Source of the DNA: Bacteroidota bacterium
GTDB lineage: Bacteria; Bacteroidota; Bacteroidia; Chitinophagales; Chitinophagaceae
Reading direction: 5' to 3'
DNA length: 8,754 bases
Assembly: GCA_947462495.1 (NCBI GenBank)
Contig: CANHOY010000059.1
Location: forward strand, 1-8,754
Numbering within the stretch: the stretch's first letter is position 1; each line of letters starts with the position of its first letter. Positions 1 through 7,570 of the stretch are shown in pieces. Made by a program: the position numbers and the translations under genes. The notes under the pieces were generated by a model, which did not search any database, had not been told where the DNA came from, and was given only the letters and a program-made list of their open reading frames with translations.

Positions 1-1764
1 GCTGCTAAATATATTATTCCTAAACAAGATTATACTACCCCTGCAGGCGCAGTGACAGCTTTACAAAGTCCTAACCTTGCTGTACGTCATCATGCTTTTA
101 CTAGCTTACAATCTTTTGGAGATAAATCTATTGTTGATCTTGAAAAATTATGGAATTCAACAGCCAATCCTAAAATGCGCGCAAGGGCTTTTTGGGTTTT
201 AGTAAAATTACCTAAAGCGGATGCTAAAAAATATATTGATCAAGCTACTAAAGATAATAACCCCAATATTCGTATAGTAGCCATTAGGGCTGCTGCGCAG
301 TTGAAACAAAATTTGACGCCAGTATTAAATGCTTTAGTAAATGATGCCGATGTGCAAGTAAGAAGAGAAGTGGCTATTGCACTTCATCATCACAAAGTTC
401 CTGAAGCAGCTGGCTTATGGGCTACTCTTGCCAATAAATATGATGGTAAAGATCGTTGGTACTTGGAAGCTTTAGGCATTGGTGCAGATAGACAATGGGA
501 TCAATTTTTTAAAGCCTACGTCTCTATTGTAAAAGATCCTTTGAAAGAGGCTGCTGGAAGAGATATTGTATGGCGTGCAAGGACAGAAATAGCGGTTCCT
601 TATTTAGCAAAATTGGCCGCCGATGAACAAGTCGCATTAAAAGATCGTCTGCGTTATTTTAGAGCCTTTGATTTTAATCCAGGTCCTTTAAAAGCGGGTT
701 TGCTTTTAAAGATGATTGAAAATAATAAAAGCAATGATGCGGCTTTGAATAAATTAGTATTATTTGCTTTAGATATTAAATCGGTTAATCAATCTCCCAT
801 TGCTCAACAAGCATTGCAACAAGTAGTTAAATTAGTATTTGGCACCAATGAATATTTTGATTTGGTAAAACGTTATGCAATAAAATCGGAAAGTAATAAT
901 TTACTTCAGTTGGCCATTAGCAAAAAAGACGAAGACATAGGGAAAAAATCTGCAGGCTTATTACTGTCTTTTGGAGGAAGCAAATTGGTATGGCCTATAT
1001 TAAATGGAAAAGATACAGCACAATTAAAATCATTATTAACCAGCATTAGTAGAGTGGGTAGTAAAGAATCCATCGATATTTTACAAACCATTGCTTTATC
1101 TAATCAGTATGAAAAAAATATACGCAAAGCTGCGGCCAGCAAAATTGGTAAAAGTTGGGATGGAGAAGAAAGAGTACTTACTATTTTAAAAAATAAAAAA
1201 GTACCTCAAGACTTAATACCCGATGTAGTAAGCAGTGTAAGCGGTGCTTGGCGCGGATCGGTAAGAGCCGAAGCAGAAAGCTATCTACCCAATCATATGG
1301 CGGCAACTGCTTCTGCGATGCCTACTTTAGCAAATATCAATGCACTTAAAGGGGATGCTGTAAATGGGAAAACTGTTTATATCAATACCTGTGCGGTATG
1401 CCATAAAGTAAATGCAGAAGGAAATGATTTTGGTCCCAAGCTTTCTGAAATTGGTTCTAAGTATCCGAAAGAAGGTTTATTAAATACAATATTACATCCA
1501 TCGGAAGGAATTAGTTTTGGATTTGAAGGATGGACACTGAAATTAAAAGATGGCTCAACGGTTACGGGTATTATTGCCAGTAAAACAGAAACCGATATTG
1601 ACCTTAAACTTCCTGGAGGTACCAAAGAGCAATTTAAAACAAGCCAAGTTCAATCTATCACACAGCTTAAAGAATCCATGATGCCGGAAGGTTTGTATAA
1701 AACTATGAGTACCCAAGGCATGGCCGATTTACTTGCCTATATGCAACAACTTAAGAAAAAATAA
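1..1764 (+). CDS. PVC-type heme-binding dehydrogenase, C-terminal part (HEAT-like repeats + cytochrome c-like domain); 5' end outside window
   Basis: The reading frame is open from base 1 with no stop, so the GTG at 52 is only the first possible start inside the window and the true start lies upstream; 587 residues are visible. Residues 1 to about 440 are helical HEAT-like repeats, with features familiar from this family such as DRWYLEALGIGAD and DIVWRAR. Residues about 445-587 form a cytochrome c-like domain of the Pirellula/Verrucomicrobium heme-binding type. It has CAVCH at 464-468 (bases 1390-1404) for covalent heme c, then a GPKL segment and a late MMPEG motif (Met560/561) that may give the axial Met ligand. 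In this family a beta-propeller dehydrogenase domain normally precedes the HEAT part; here that is inferred, since it would be off-window. Covalent heme implies a periplasmic or exported location. The likely role is oxidation of a sugar-like substrate with electron transfer to heme. ThuA follows after 41 bp, so an operon is likely. Confidence 0.88.
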   Translation, partial: AAKYIIPKQDYTTPAGAVTALQSPNLAVRHHAFTSLQSFGDKSIVDLEKLWNSTANPKMRARAFWVLVKLPKADAKKYIDQATKDNNPNIRIVAIRAAAQLKQNLTPVLNALVNDADVQVRREVAIALHHHKVPEAAGLWATLANKYDGKDRWYLEALGIGADRQWDQFFKAYVSIVKDPLKEAAGRDIVWRARTEIAVPYLAKLAADEQVALKDRLRYFRAFDFNPGPLKAGLLLKMIENNKSNDAALNKLVLFALDIKSVNQSPIAQQALQQVVKLVFGTNEYFDLVKRYAIKSESNNLLQLAISKKDEDIGKKSAGLLLSFGGSKLVWPILNGKDTAQLKSLLTSISRVGSKESIDILQTIALSNQYEKNIRKAAASKIGKSWDGEERVLTILKNKKVPQDLIPDVVSSVSGAWRGSVRAEAESYLPNHMAATASAMPTLANINALKGDAVNGKTVYINTCAVCHKVNAEGNDFGPKLSEIGSKYPKEGLLNTILHPSEGISFGFEGWTLKLKDGSTVTGIIASKTETDIDLKLPGGTKEQFKTSQVQSITQLKESMMPEGLYKTMSTQGMADLLAYMQQLKKK

Positions 1765-1805
1765 TTTTAAAATCAATTTATAAATAATCATTAATTTATT
1801 ATACT

Positions 1806-2567
1806 ATGAAATCTGTCAAAAAAGCAATTCTATTAAGTGTATTCATTTTTGGATCTTCTTATTTTTTGTTAGCACAAACGCAGTTCAATGCCTTGCTGGT
1901 AACCACCACAAGAGGTTGGCATCATGAATCTATACACGCTGGTGTACTGGCCATTCAAAAATTAGGCGATAAACATAATTTTAAAGTTGATTTATTGGAG
2001 AGTAATGTTGGCTTTACGGATAGAACTTTAGCCAATTACCGAGTAGTTATTTTTTTAAATACCACCGGCGATATTCTTAACAATGAGGAGCAAAAAGTAA
2101 TGGAACGTTTTATACAATCAGGTAAAGGATTTATGGGGATACATAGCGCTTCTGATACTGAGTATGATTGGCCTTGGTATACACAACTAGTAGGAAGAAT
2201 GTTTCATATTCATCCAGCCATTCAAACAGCTCGTTTAAATGTTTTAGATGCTACTTTCCCGGGACTGGAAGGTTTTGCTAATAATAAACAATGGACCGAC
2301 GAATGGTATGAATTTGGTCCTGATCAAGTGAAGGGTTTAAAAACGGTATTATCCATTGATGAAAATTCTTATAATCCGAAGGTAGCTTGGGGGCCAAAAA
2401 TTGGAAATGGAATGGGATCATTTCATCCAATTGCATGGTATCATGATTTTGATGGTGGGCGCGCCTTTTATACAAACCTTGGACACGTACCTAGCGACTT
2501 CTCTGATCCAACTTATTTAAGTCATATTAGTGCAGGTATCATTTATGCGGCTACTGGGAAAAAATAG
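1806..2567 (+). CDS. Secreted ThuA-domain protein
   Basis: This 253-residue protein matches the ThuA-like family, a class I glutamine-amidotransferase-like fold named after a rhizobial trehalose-utilisation protein. An N-terminal signal peptide is visible: Lys2/5/6, a hydrophobic stretch at about 7-22, and probable cleavage near Ala23-Gln24. There is no Cys at the cleavage point, so it is not a lipoprotein. Family landmarks are TTRGWHHES (33-42), FMGIHSASD (109-117, the nucleophile-elbow position, without an amidotransferase Cys), the His-rich FHIHP (133-137), WTDEWYEF (163-170) and GRAFYTNLGH (218-227). Full family length suggests an intact single-domain enzyme. ThuA domains often sit next to, or fused with, PVC-type heme dehydrogenases, and here one lies on each side. 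A role in handling an oxidised (keto) sugar is inferred from this context; the reaction is unknown. The ATG at 1806 is chosen because it begins the signal peptide; the leader is A/T-rich with no Shine-Dalgarno motif. Confidence 0.9.
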   Translation: MKSVKKAILLSVFIFGSSYFLLAQTQFNALLVTTTRGWHHESIHAGVLAIQKLGDKHNFKVDLLESNVGFTDRTLANYRVVIFLNTTGDILNNEEQKVMERFIQSGKGFMGIHSASDTEYDWPWYTQLVGRMFHIHPAIQTARLNVLDATFPGLEGFANNKQWTDEWYEFGPDQVKGLKTVLSIDENSYNPKVAWGPKIGNGMGSFHPIAWYHDFDGGRAFYTNLGHVPSDFSDPTYLSHISAGIIYAATGKK

Positions 2568-2660
2568 ATTTTTTTTCGGTATTAGTTAAATTGTTTAAAA
2601 TAGCCAATTGTAAGAATGAAAATAAACTTTTGCATGAATATTGTGTATTAAATTATAATT

Positions 2661-5600
2661 ATGAAACATTTAGTCTTGCTTTACTTTATTTTATTTTTTG
2701 CAATTAACAATTTTGTTATCGCACAAAATAGTAAGTCTTCATCGGGTCAATCAAAAACTACAAGCCTTACAATTATTCAGGATGATAAATCAAGTACGAT
2801 TTCCATTTTTCGAAAAAACGGGAAATCGCCTATTTTAACTCAGGTTGCCAGGGATAATTTCAGGCCTTATCTTCATCCGATAGTGGCTCCAGATGGAAAT
2901 GGAATTTTAACTGATTTTAGTCCGGAGCATCATAAGCACCAAACTGGAATTTATTGGGGTTATACCCGTGTAAATGGGCGTGATTATTTTCATAACCCCG
3001 GTAGGGATTATTGGAAAAAATCTAGCGCTAAAGTGATTAAAAATGCTGGTAACGAAGTAAAATGGGAGACCGTTTATGATTTACTAGACGAGAAAGGGGG
3101 GCCTGTATTAACTGAAACCCAAACTTGGACAATGCGTGAAGAAAATGGAAAATATTTTCTCAATTTGGTATGGACAGGAGAAGCAGTAACGGATATTACA
3201 ATTGGCAAATATGATTATGGTGGACTATTTGTTCGCATGCCATGGAAAGAAGGCAGAGAAGGAGATGTTGTGAATGGATCCAGACAGAAAAATGAAAAAG
3301 CGGAAGGCCAACGATCTAATTGGGTAGATGTAGGAATTAAATTAGAGGGAAGAAAAGACCGTGCCCATATTGCTGTTTTTGATCATCCAGAAAATAATGG
3401 TTTTCCTCAAAACTGGCGAGTTGATAATCAATTGGGAATTGGAGTTGCCCGTGCAAAAAAGGCTGATTGGGAAATAAAAAAGGGGAAAATTGAGACCATC
3501 AAACATGAGCTATTAATTTACACAGGGGAACTTACCGATTTGGAAATTAATAAATTATGGACCAGTTTTAGCGGACAAGATATGTCTTTCAACGTTGGAG
3601 GAGGTTCTTATTCACTTTGGGGTATTGCACAGCAAGAAGGGCGTGATGCTAAGTTTTTAAATCCTACTGAAGCTACTGCAGCCATGACTATGAAAGAGGG
3701 GTTTAAGGTAAATGCTTGGGCGGCAGAGCCAACGATTACTCAACCGATGGCTTTTTGTTGGGATGACCGTGGCCGACTTTGGGTAGCAGAGAATCGTGAT
3801 TATGAGTCTCGTGGTTATGGTTTTTCGAAAGCAGGCAATAGCCGCATATTAATTATTGAAGACACCAATCATGATGGAAAAGCAGACACAAAAAAAGTTT
3901 TTCTTGAGGGAATAGCTTTTCCAGCTGCTATAGCAGTTGGTTTTGATGGCTTATTTTTGGGAGCTCCACCTAATTTACTTTTTGTTCCCGACAAAAATCA
4001 TGATGACATTGCGGATACCGCTAATATCGAAATAAGATTAACTGGTTGGGGAATTCGAGATAGGCATGAAACATTGAATAGTTTTCATTGGGGTCCAGAT
4101 GGATGGCTATATGGCTTACAAGGCTTTGCTACACCCTCTAAAATTCGAAAGCCAGAAGGGAAAGGAAAAATTTACAAACAAAATGATCCATTTCCTGAAG
4201 ATATTTTGAAAGGGGAAGGTGTTGATATCAATGGAGGAGTATGGAGATACCATCCTACCAAAGATTTGTTTGAAGTGGTGGCTCACGGCTTTAGCAATCC
4301 ATGGGGAATTGACTATGATGCAAAAGGACAACTGTTTATGTCAGCTTGTGTAATACCTCACATGTGGCATGTAATACCCGGTGGTGTATATCATCGTCAG
4401 GGTGGGCAACATTTTAATCCTTATTTATATAGTGATATCCGTACCATTGCTGACCATAGCCATCGTTCGGCTCATGGTGGAGCAAGAGTGTATCAATCGG
4501 ATGCTTTTCCTGCTGAGCAAAAAGGAAGGATATTCATGGCTAATATTCATGAGCATGCTGTTTTATCTGATGTTTTGTCGAAATCTGGCTCGGGTTTTAT
4601 TGCCCATCATGGCGACGAATTATTATTAGCTAATAATGCCCAATGGGTAGGGTTTAGCATGGAAGTAGGACCAGACGGAGGCCTTTATGTACTCGATTGG
4701 CATGATGCTTCTATTTGTGGTAATGAGGTTTTGCATGGAGAAACAGGTCGTATTTTCAGAGTGATGCCAACTCAAAACTTAGCTCAAAATTGGATAGGGA
4801 GGTTTGATAATTTAAATGAATTTTCTGATCGTCAGTTGGTATTATTGCAATTGAATACTAGTGATTGGCATTCCCGTCGGGCTAGAGTCATTCTTCAAAC
4901 TAGAGGTTCCAAAGGTAAAATTGACCCAACTGCTATTGAAGAATTACAAAATATCCTGAAAAATAATTCCAATCCTGATTACCGTTTAAGGGCCATGTGG
5001 ACTTTACATGTTACCAATAATTTTGAAAGTCACCAACTTGAAAATCTGCTTTTGGATAAGGATGAATACCTAAGGTCTTGGGCTATCCAACTTTTATGTG
5101 AGGATAAATCGCCTTCGGAAGCTGCTTTAACTGAATTTGTAAAAATGGCAAAGGAAGATAAATCATCGGTTGTAAGGTTGTATTTAGCTGCAGCTTTGCA
5201 GCGGATTAATTCAGCTTCTTCATGGAAAATTGCAGGTGAATTGTCAAATCATAGGGAAGATAACGATGATCATAATTTGCCCAAAATGATTTGGTTTGGG
5301 CTTGAACCTTTAGTAAAAGCTAATCCAAAGGCAGGCTTGGATCTATTAAAAAATTGCAATCTTGATATGATTGCCAATTATATTGCAAGAAGACTTATTG
5401 ATGCAAATGAACATGAATTATTGGTAAGCTATATTGAAAAAAGTACTAAAAATTTACCCAGTATTTTGGAAGGAATGCGTGATGGGCTAGAAGATAGATT
5501 TGATATTAAATCACCTAAAAACTGGAATTCGGCTTATCAAAAACTAAAGTTGCAGAAAGGGCAAATACCAAAGTTGGCAAAACAGATAGCCCAGCGTTTT

Positions 5601-6491
5601 GGTGATAGAGATGCTTCTCAAAATTACCTTTCTATTTTAAAAAATAAAAACTCCACAGTTGCTCAGCGAAAAGAAGCTTTAAACATACTCGCCTCAGGAA
5701 AAAGGCTTGAGTTAAAACCTGAAATTTCCAATTTGTTCAAGGAAATTCCTATTCGACTTGAGGTAATTTCTGCCATTGCAAATTATGATGAGGAGAATTT
5801 TGGAGCGCTGATTATTGCTAATTACAATTCATTAACTGTTCTCGAAAAACGCCGAGCAATTGAAACACTTTCATCTCGCCCTAAATATGGCGGGCAACTT
5901 ACTCAAGCCCTTAAAAAACAGTCTATTCCAAGATCTGATATTCCTGCATATACCGCACGTCAACTTTTACGAGTAGTGGGAAGCGGATTTATTGAATATT
6001 GGGGAGCGATTGAACAGGAACAGTCACTCGAAAAAGCGTACATCAAGTATAGGAATATATTAACTCCAAACGCCCTCGAAAAGGCCAGCGCAGTAAAAGG
6101 GGAAACCGTATTTATACAAAGCTGTGGATCATGCCATAAAATGTACGGCAATGGCGGCAACATTGGTCCAGAACTTACTGGGTCCAACCGTTCCAGCTTG
6201 GATTATATATTGTTTAATGTACTAAATCCTTCAGGTGAAATTCAGGACGATTACAAGCTAGTAGTCGTTACAACTAGGGATGGGCGTACTTACTCTGGCA
6301 ATGTCATATCTGAAAATGACCGACAGATAACCATGCGAATTGTAGGCAAAGAGTCAACGAAAATTAATAAATCTGATATTCAGTCGCGTGAAACGATGCC
6401 CACATCATTGATGCCAGTAGGGATTTTTGAAACCATAAAAGAAAATGAGGTATTGGATTTAATTAAATATTTACAAACCAAGAAAAAGTAA
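2661..6491 (+). CDS. Secreted fusion: PmoA-like (DUF6807) domain + PVC-type dehydrogenase + HEAT-like region + cytochrome c-like domain
   Basis: This 1276-residue protein has a signal peptide (hydrophobic 4-20, cleavage near Ala21-Gln22, no lipobox Cys). Residues about 35-305 match the DUF6807/'methane oxygenase PmoA' family, with RPYLHP (68-73) and DFSPEHHKHQTGIYWGY (85-101). That name is misleading: this is not the membrane subunit of particulate methane monooxygenase. Residues about 340-703 form a dehydrogenase beta-propeller: GRLWVAENRDY (371-381), HGFSNPWGID (542-551), HGGARVY (605-611), MANIHEH (626-632), DGGLYVLDWHD (672-682) and closing GRIFRV (from 696). Two EF-hand-like loops occur at 401-409 and 444-452. 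Residues about 725-1130 are HEAT-like helices. The C-terminus is a cytochrome c-like domain with CGSCH (1155-1159, bases 6123-6137) and candidate axial Met1246 or Met1251. The frame is unbroken. Oxidation of a sugar-like ligand with electron transfer to its own heme is inferred; the DUF6807 role is unknown. The gene lies 93 bp after the ThuA gene. Confidence 0.9.
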   Translation: MKHLVLLYFILFFAINNFVIAQNSKSSSGQSKTTSLTIIQDDKSSTISIFRKNGKSPILTQVARDNFRPYLHPIVAPDGNGILTDFSPEHHKHQTGIYWGYTRVNGRDYFHNPGRDYWKKSSAKVIKNAGNEVKWETVYDLLDEKGGPVLTETQTWTMREENGKYFLNLVWTGEAVTDITIGKYDYGGLFVRMPWKEGREGDVVNGSRQKNEKAEGQRSNWVDVGIKLEGRKDRAHIAVFDHPENNGFPQNWRVDNQLGIGVARAKKADWEIKKGKIETIKHELLIYTGELTDLEINKLWTSFSGQDMSFNVGGGSYSLWGIAQQEGRDAKFLNPTEATAAMTMKEGFKVNAWAAEPTITQPMAFCWDDRGRLWVAENRDYESRGYGFSKAGNSRILIIEDTNHDGKADTKKVFLEGIAFPAAIAVGFDGLFLGAPPNLLFVPDKNHDDIADTANIEIRLTGWGIRDRHETLNSFHWGPDGWLYGLQGFATPSKIRKPEGKGKIYKQNDPFPEDILKGEGVDINGGVWRYHPTKDLFEVVAHGFSNPWGIDYDAKGQLFMSACVIPHMWHVIPGGVYHRQGGQHFNPYLYSDIRTIADHSHRSAHGGARVYQSDAFPAEQKGRIFMANIHEHAVLSDVLSKSGSGFIAHHGDELLLANNAQWVGFSMEVGPDGGLYVLDWHDASICGNEVLHGETGRIFRVMPTQNLAQNWIGRFDNLNEFSDRQLVLLQLNTSDWHSRRARVILQTRGSKGKIDPTAIEELQNILKNNSNPDYRLRAMWTLHVTNNFESHQLENLLLDKDEYLRSWAIQLLCEDKSPSEAALTEFVKMAKEDKSSVVRLYLAAALQRINSASSWKIAGELSNHREDNDDHNLPKMIWFGLEPLVKANPKAGLDLLKNCNLDMIANYIARRLIDANEHELLVSYIEKSTKNLPSILEGMRDGLEDRFDIKSPKNWNSAYQKLKLQKGQIPKLAKQIAQRFGDRDASQNYLSILKNKNSTVAQRKEALNILASGKRLELKPEISNLFKEIPIRLEVISAIANYDEENFGALIIANYNSLTVLEKRRAIETLSSRPKYGGQLTQALKKQSIPRSDIPAYTARQLLRVVGSGFIEYWGAIEQEQSLEKAYIKYRNILTPNALEKASAVKGETVFIQSCGSCHKMYGNGGNIGPELTGSNRSSLDYILFNVLNPSGEIQDDYKLVVVTTRDGRTYSGNVISENDRQITMRIVGKESTKINKSDIQSRETMPTSLMPVGIFETIKENEVLDLIKYLQTKKK

Positions 6492-6557
6492 TAGTAGTCA
6501 ATCGTCATGATAAGTAATCGAACTTAAAGAGATTTAGCTAAACTAATTATTCCGGAA

Positions 6558-6585
6558 CATTTATCATATCATGCAATGATAATGC
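6558..6585. repeat. Small imperfect inverted repeat in the convergent intergenic region
   Basis: TTATCAT (6561-6567) is matched by its exact reverse complement ATGATAA (6577-6583) across a 9-base loop. Allowing one bulged T, the arms extend to CATTTATCAT and ATGATAATG. The stem is almost all A/T and no T-tract follows, so it is not a terminator by itself. It may be a weak mRNA 3' structure of the upstream fusion gene, or chance in A/T-rich DNA. The rest of 6492-6641 shows no gene or other recognisable element. Confidence 0.3.
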
Positions 6586-6642
6586 TGGACAAATGGTTAT
6601 AAGACTAAAAAAAAGATATAACTAGTGTCAACTAATCAAAAT

Positions 6643-6677
6643 AAAAAAACCTACTGGCTGATCCTAGTAGGTTTTTT
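6643..6677. terminator. Bidirectional Rho-independent terminator between convergent genes
   Basis: The arms CCTACTGG (6650-6657) and CCTAGTAGG (read 6664-6671 as the pairing arm) form an 8-bp stem with one G-U pair and a 6-base loop, CTGATC. An A-tract (6643-6649) lies on the left and a T-tract (6672-6677) on the right, so a U-run follows the hairpin in either direction. It lies about 150 bases after the stop of the + strand fusion gene and about 45 bases after the stop of the - strand phosphodiesterase gene. That is where a shared terminator would be expected for two converging transcription units. Confidence 0.85.
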
Positions 6678-6722
6678 ATTGGCTGTATAGACTGCTTACC
6701 ATTGTGAAAAATATTTACATCT

Positions 6723-7490
6723 TTAATTTTTAAAATACATTCCTAATTGCTCTATATGATCGGTATTGATATAATCTATCTTTAATTTCACAAACTGTTG
6801 CCATGCATTTAGATAATCCGGGCTGGCATAGAATCTAATTTTTTTTCCTTTTTGATGGGTGCTGTTAATAATAGAATCTATTTTTTCATAATCTGCGTTT
6901 ACCATCATGTCTTTGCCATTCCATTTAGAATAGTTGGTAAAATCTGCACTGAATAGCCCAACTTTATTTAATTCGCTTGTGGTATAATCTTTATCTAAAT
7001 CACCATCAAAATATATATAGTTGGGATAGCTTGTAAACTCATTGGCTTTGGGCCTATTGCCTGTGATGACTATTTTAATTTTATTTGCGTTGATGATGGT
7101 AGTATAAGTATTGAGTATTTGAACTAATTTATTAATGGTCCTATTGGGATCTGTCTTAATATCTATCAGCAATTGCAAAGGCATGGCACTATCCGTGTAG
7201 GGGTATCCATTATTTACAAGTATTTTATTTTTTATAGGTTCAAGGTATAAGGCTTGAAGGGTTCTTTTCTTTTGAATATCGCCAAAAGTATGGCCCACAA
7301 ATAAGCTGTCATTATAATAAAATATATCAACTTCAATAGAACCAAAACCTTGTTCATGGGCTGTAAAAAAGGGGATGGGATTTTGATAATCATTATGAGA
7401 ATGTGCGTTGGATACATTATAATGCTGGCCAAAACTAGCATTGAGAAAAAATATATTTATTAAAATGTATATCAGTTTAATTTTTTTCAT
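6723..7490 (-). CDS. Secreted PI-PLC/GDPD-like phosphodiesterase family protein
   Basis: This 255-residue protein belongs to the superfamily of phosphatidylinositol-specific phospholipase C and glycerophosphodiester phosphodiesterase TIM barrels, in the poorly characterised branch that includes yeast Aim6-like proteins. A signal peptide is visible (Lys2/3/5, hydrophobic about 6-20, cleavage near Gly21-Gln22), with no lipobox Cys. Catalytic-type landmarks are AHSHNDY (29-35), EVD (53-55, metal-ligand acids), VGH (65-67, second His), DIK (110-112) and a late INTDH (241-245) in the place of the barrel's closing strand. All expected His/Glu/Asp positions are present, so an active, metal-dependent phosphodiesterase acting outside the cytoplasm is likely. 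The substrate is not known; it could be a glycerophosphodiester or another phosphodiester. The ATG at 7490 begins the signal peptide. The gene lies 80 bp downstream of the M20 hydrolase gene on the same strand, so co-transcription is possible. Confidence 0.82.
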   Translation of the reverse strand: MKKIKLIYILINIFFLNASFGQHYNVSNAHSHNDYQNPIPFFTAHEQGFGSIEVDIFYYNDSLFVGHTFGDIQKKRTLQALYLEPIKNKILVNNGYPYTDSAMPLQLLIDIKTDPNRTINKLVQILNTYTTIINANKIKIVITGNRPKANEFTSYPNYIYFDGDLDKDYTTSELNKVGLFSADFTNYSKWNGKDMMVNADYEKIDSIINSTHQKGKKIRFYASPDYLNAWQQFVKLKIDYINTDHIEQLGMYFKN

Positions 7491-7570
7491 GAGATGGTGT
7501 TTGTAAATTTTAAATGTTGGCTAATAAAATCCTTACATTTATCTTGTACTGAAACTACTAATGCAATTAA

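Noticed and set aside
52..54. GTG as the start codon of the first gene
   Set aside because: The same frame is open back to base 1 with family-like sequence and no stop, and there is no signal peptide after the GTG. The gene simply begins before the window.
2558..2577. GAAAAAA...TTTTTTTTC after the ThuA stop as a terminator
   Set aside because: The possible stem is almost entirely A-U pairs with only one G-C, which would be too weak. The downstream gene on the same strand is close and related in function.
2625..2632. AACTTTTG as a Bacteroidota -7 promoter element before the fusion gene
   Set aside because: It misses the leading T of TAnnTTTG and no TTTG-type -33 element lies at the usual distance, so a promoter in the 93-bp gap is not supported.
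2765..3565. Reading the PmoA-like domain as evidence for methane oxidation
   Set aside because: The family name is a historical misnomer. The domain is soluble and secreted, lacks the membrane helices of particulate methane monooxygenase, and no pmoB/pmoC-like gene is present.
4381..4629. 82-codon hydrophobic open frame on the + strand
   Set aside because: It overlaps the conserved dehydrogenase propeller in another frame; the apparent hydrophobicity is a frame-shift artefact of that coding sequence.
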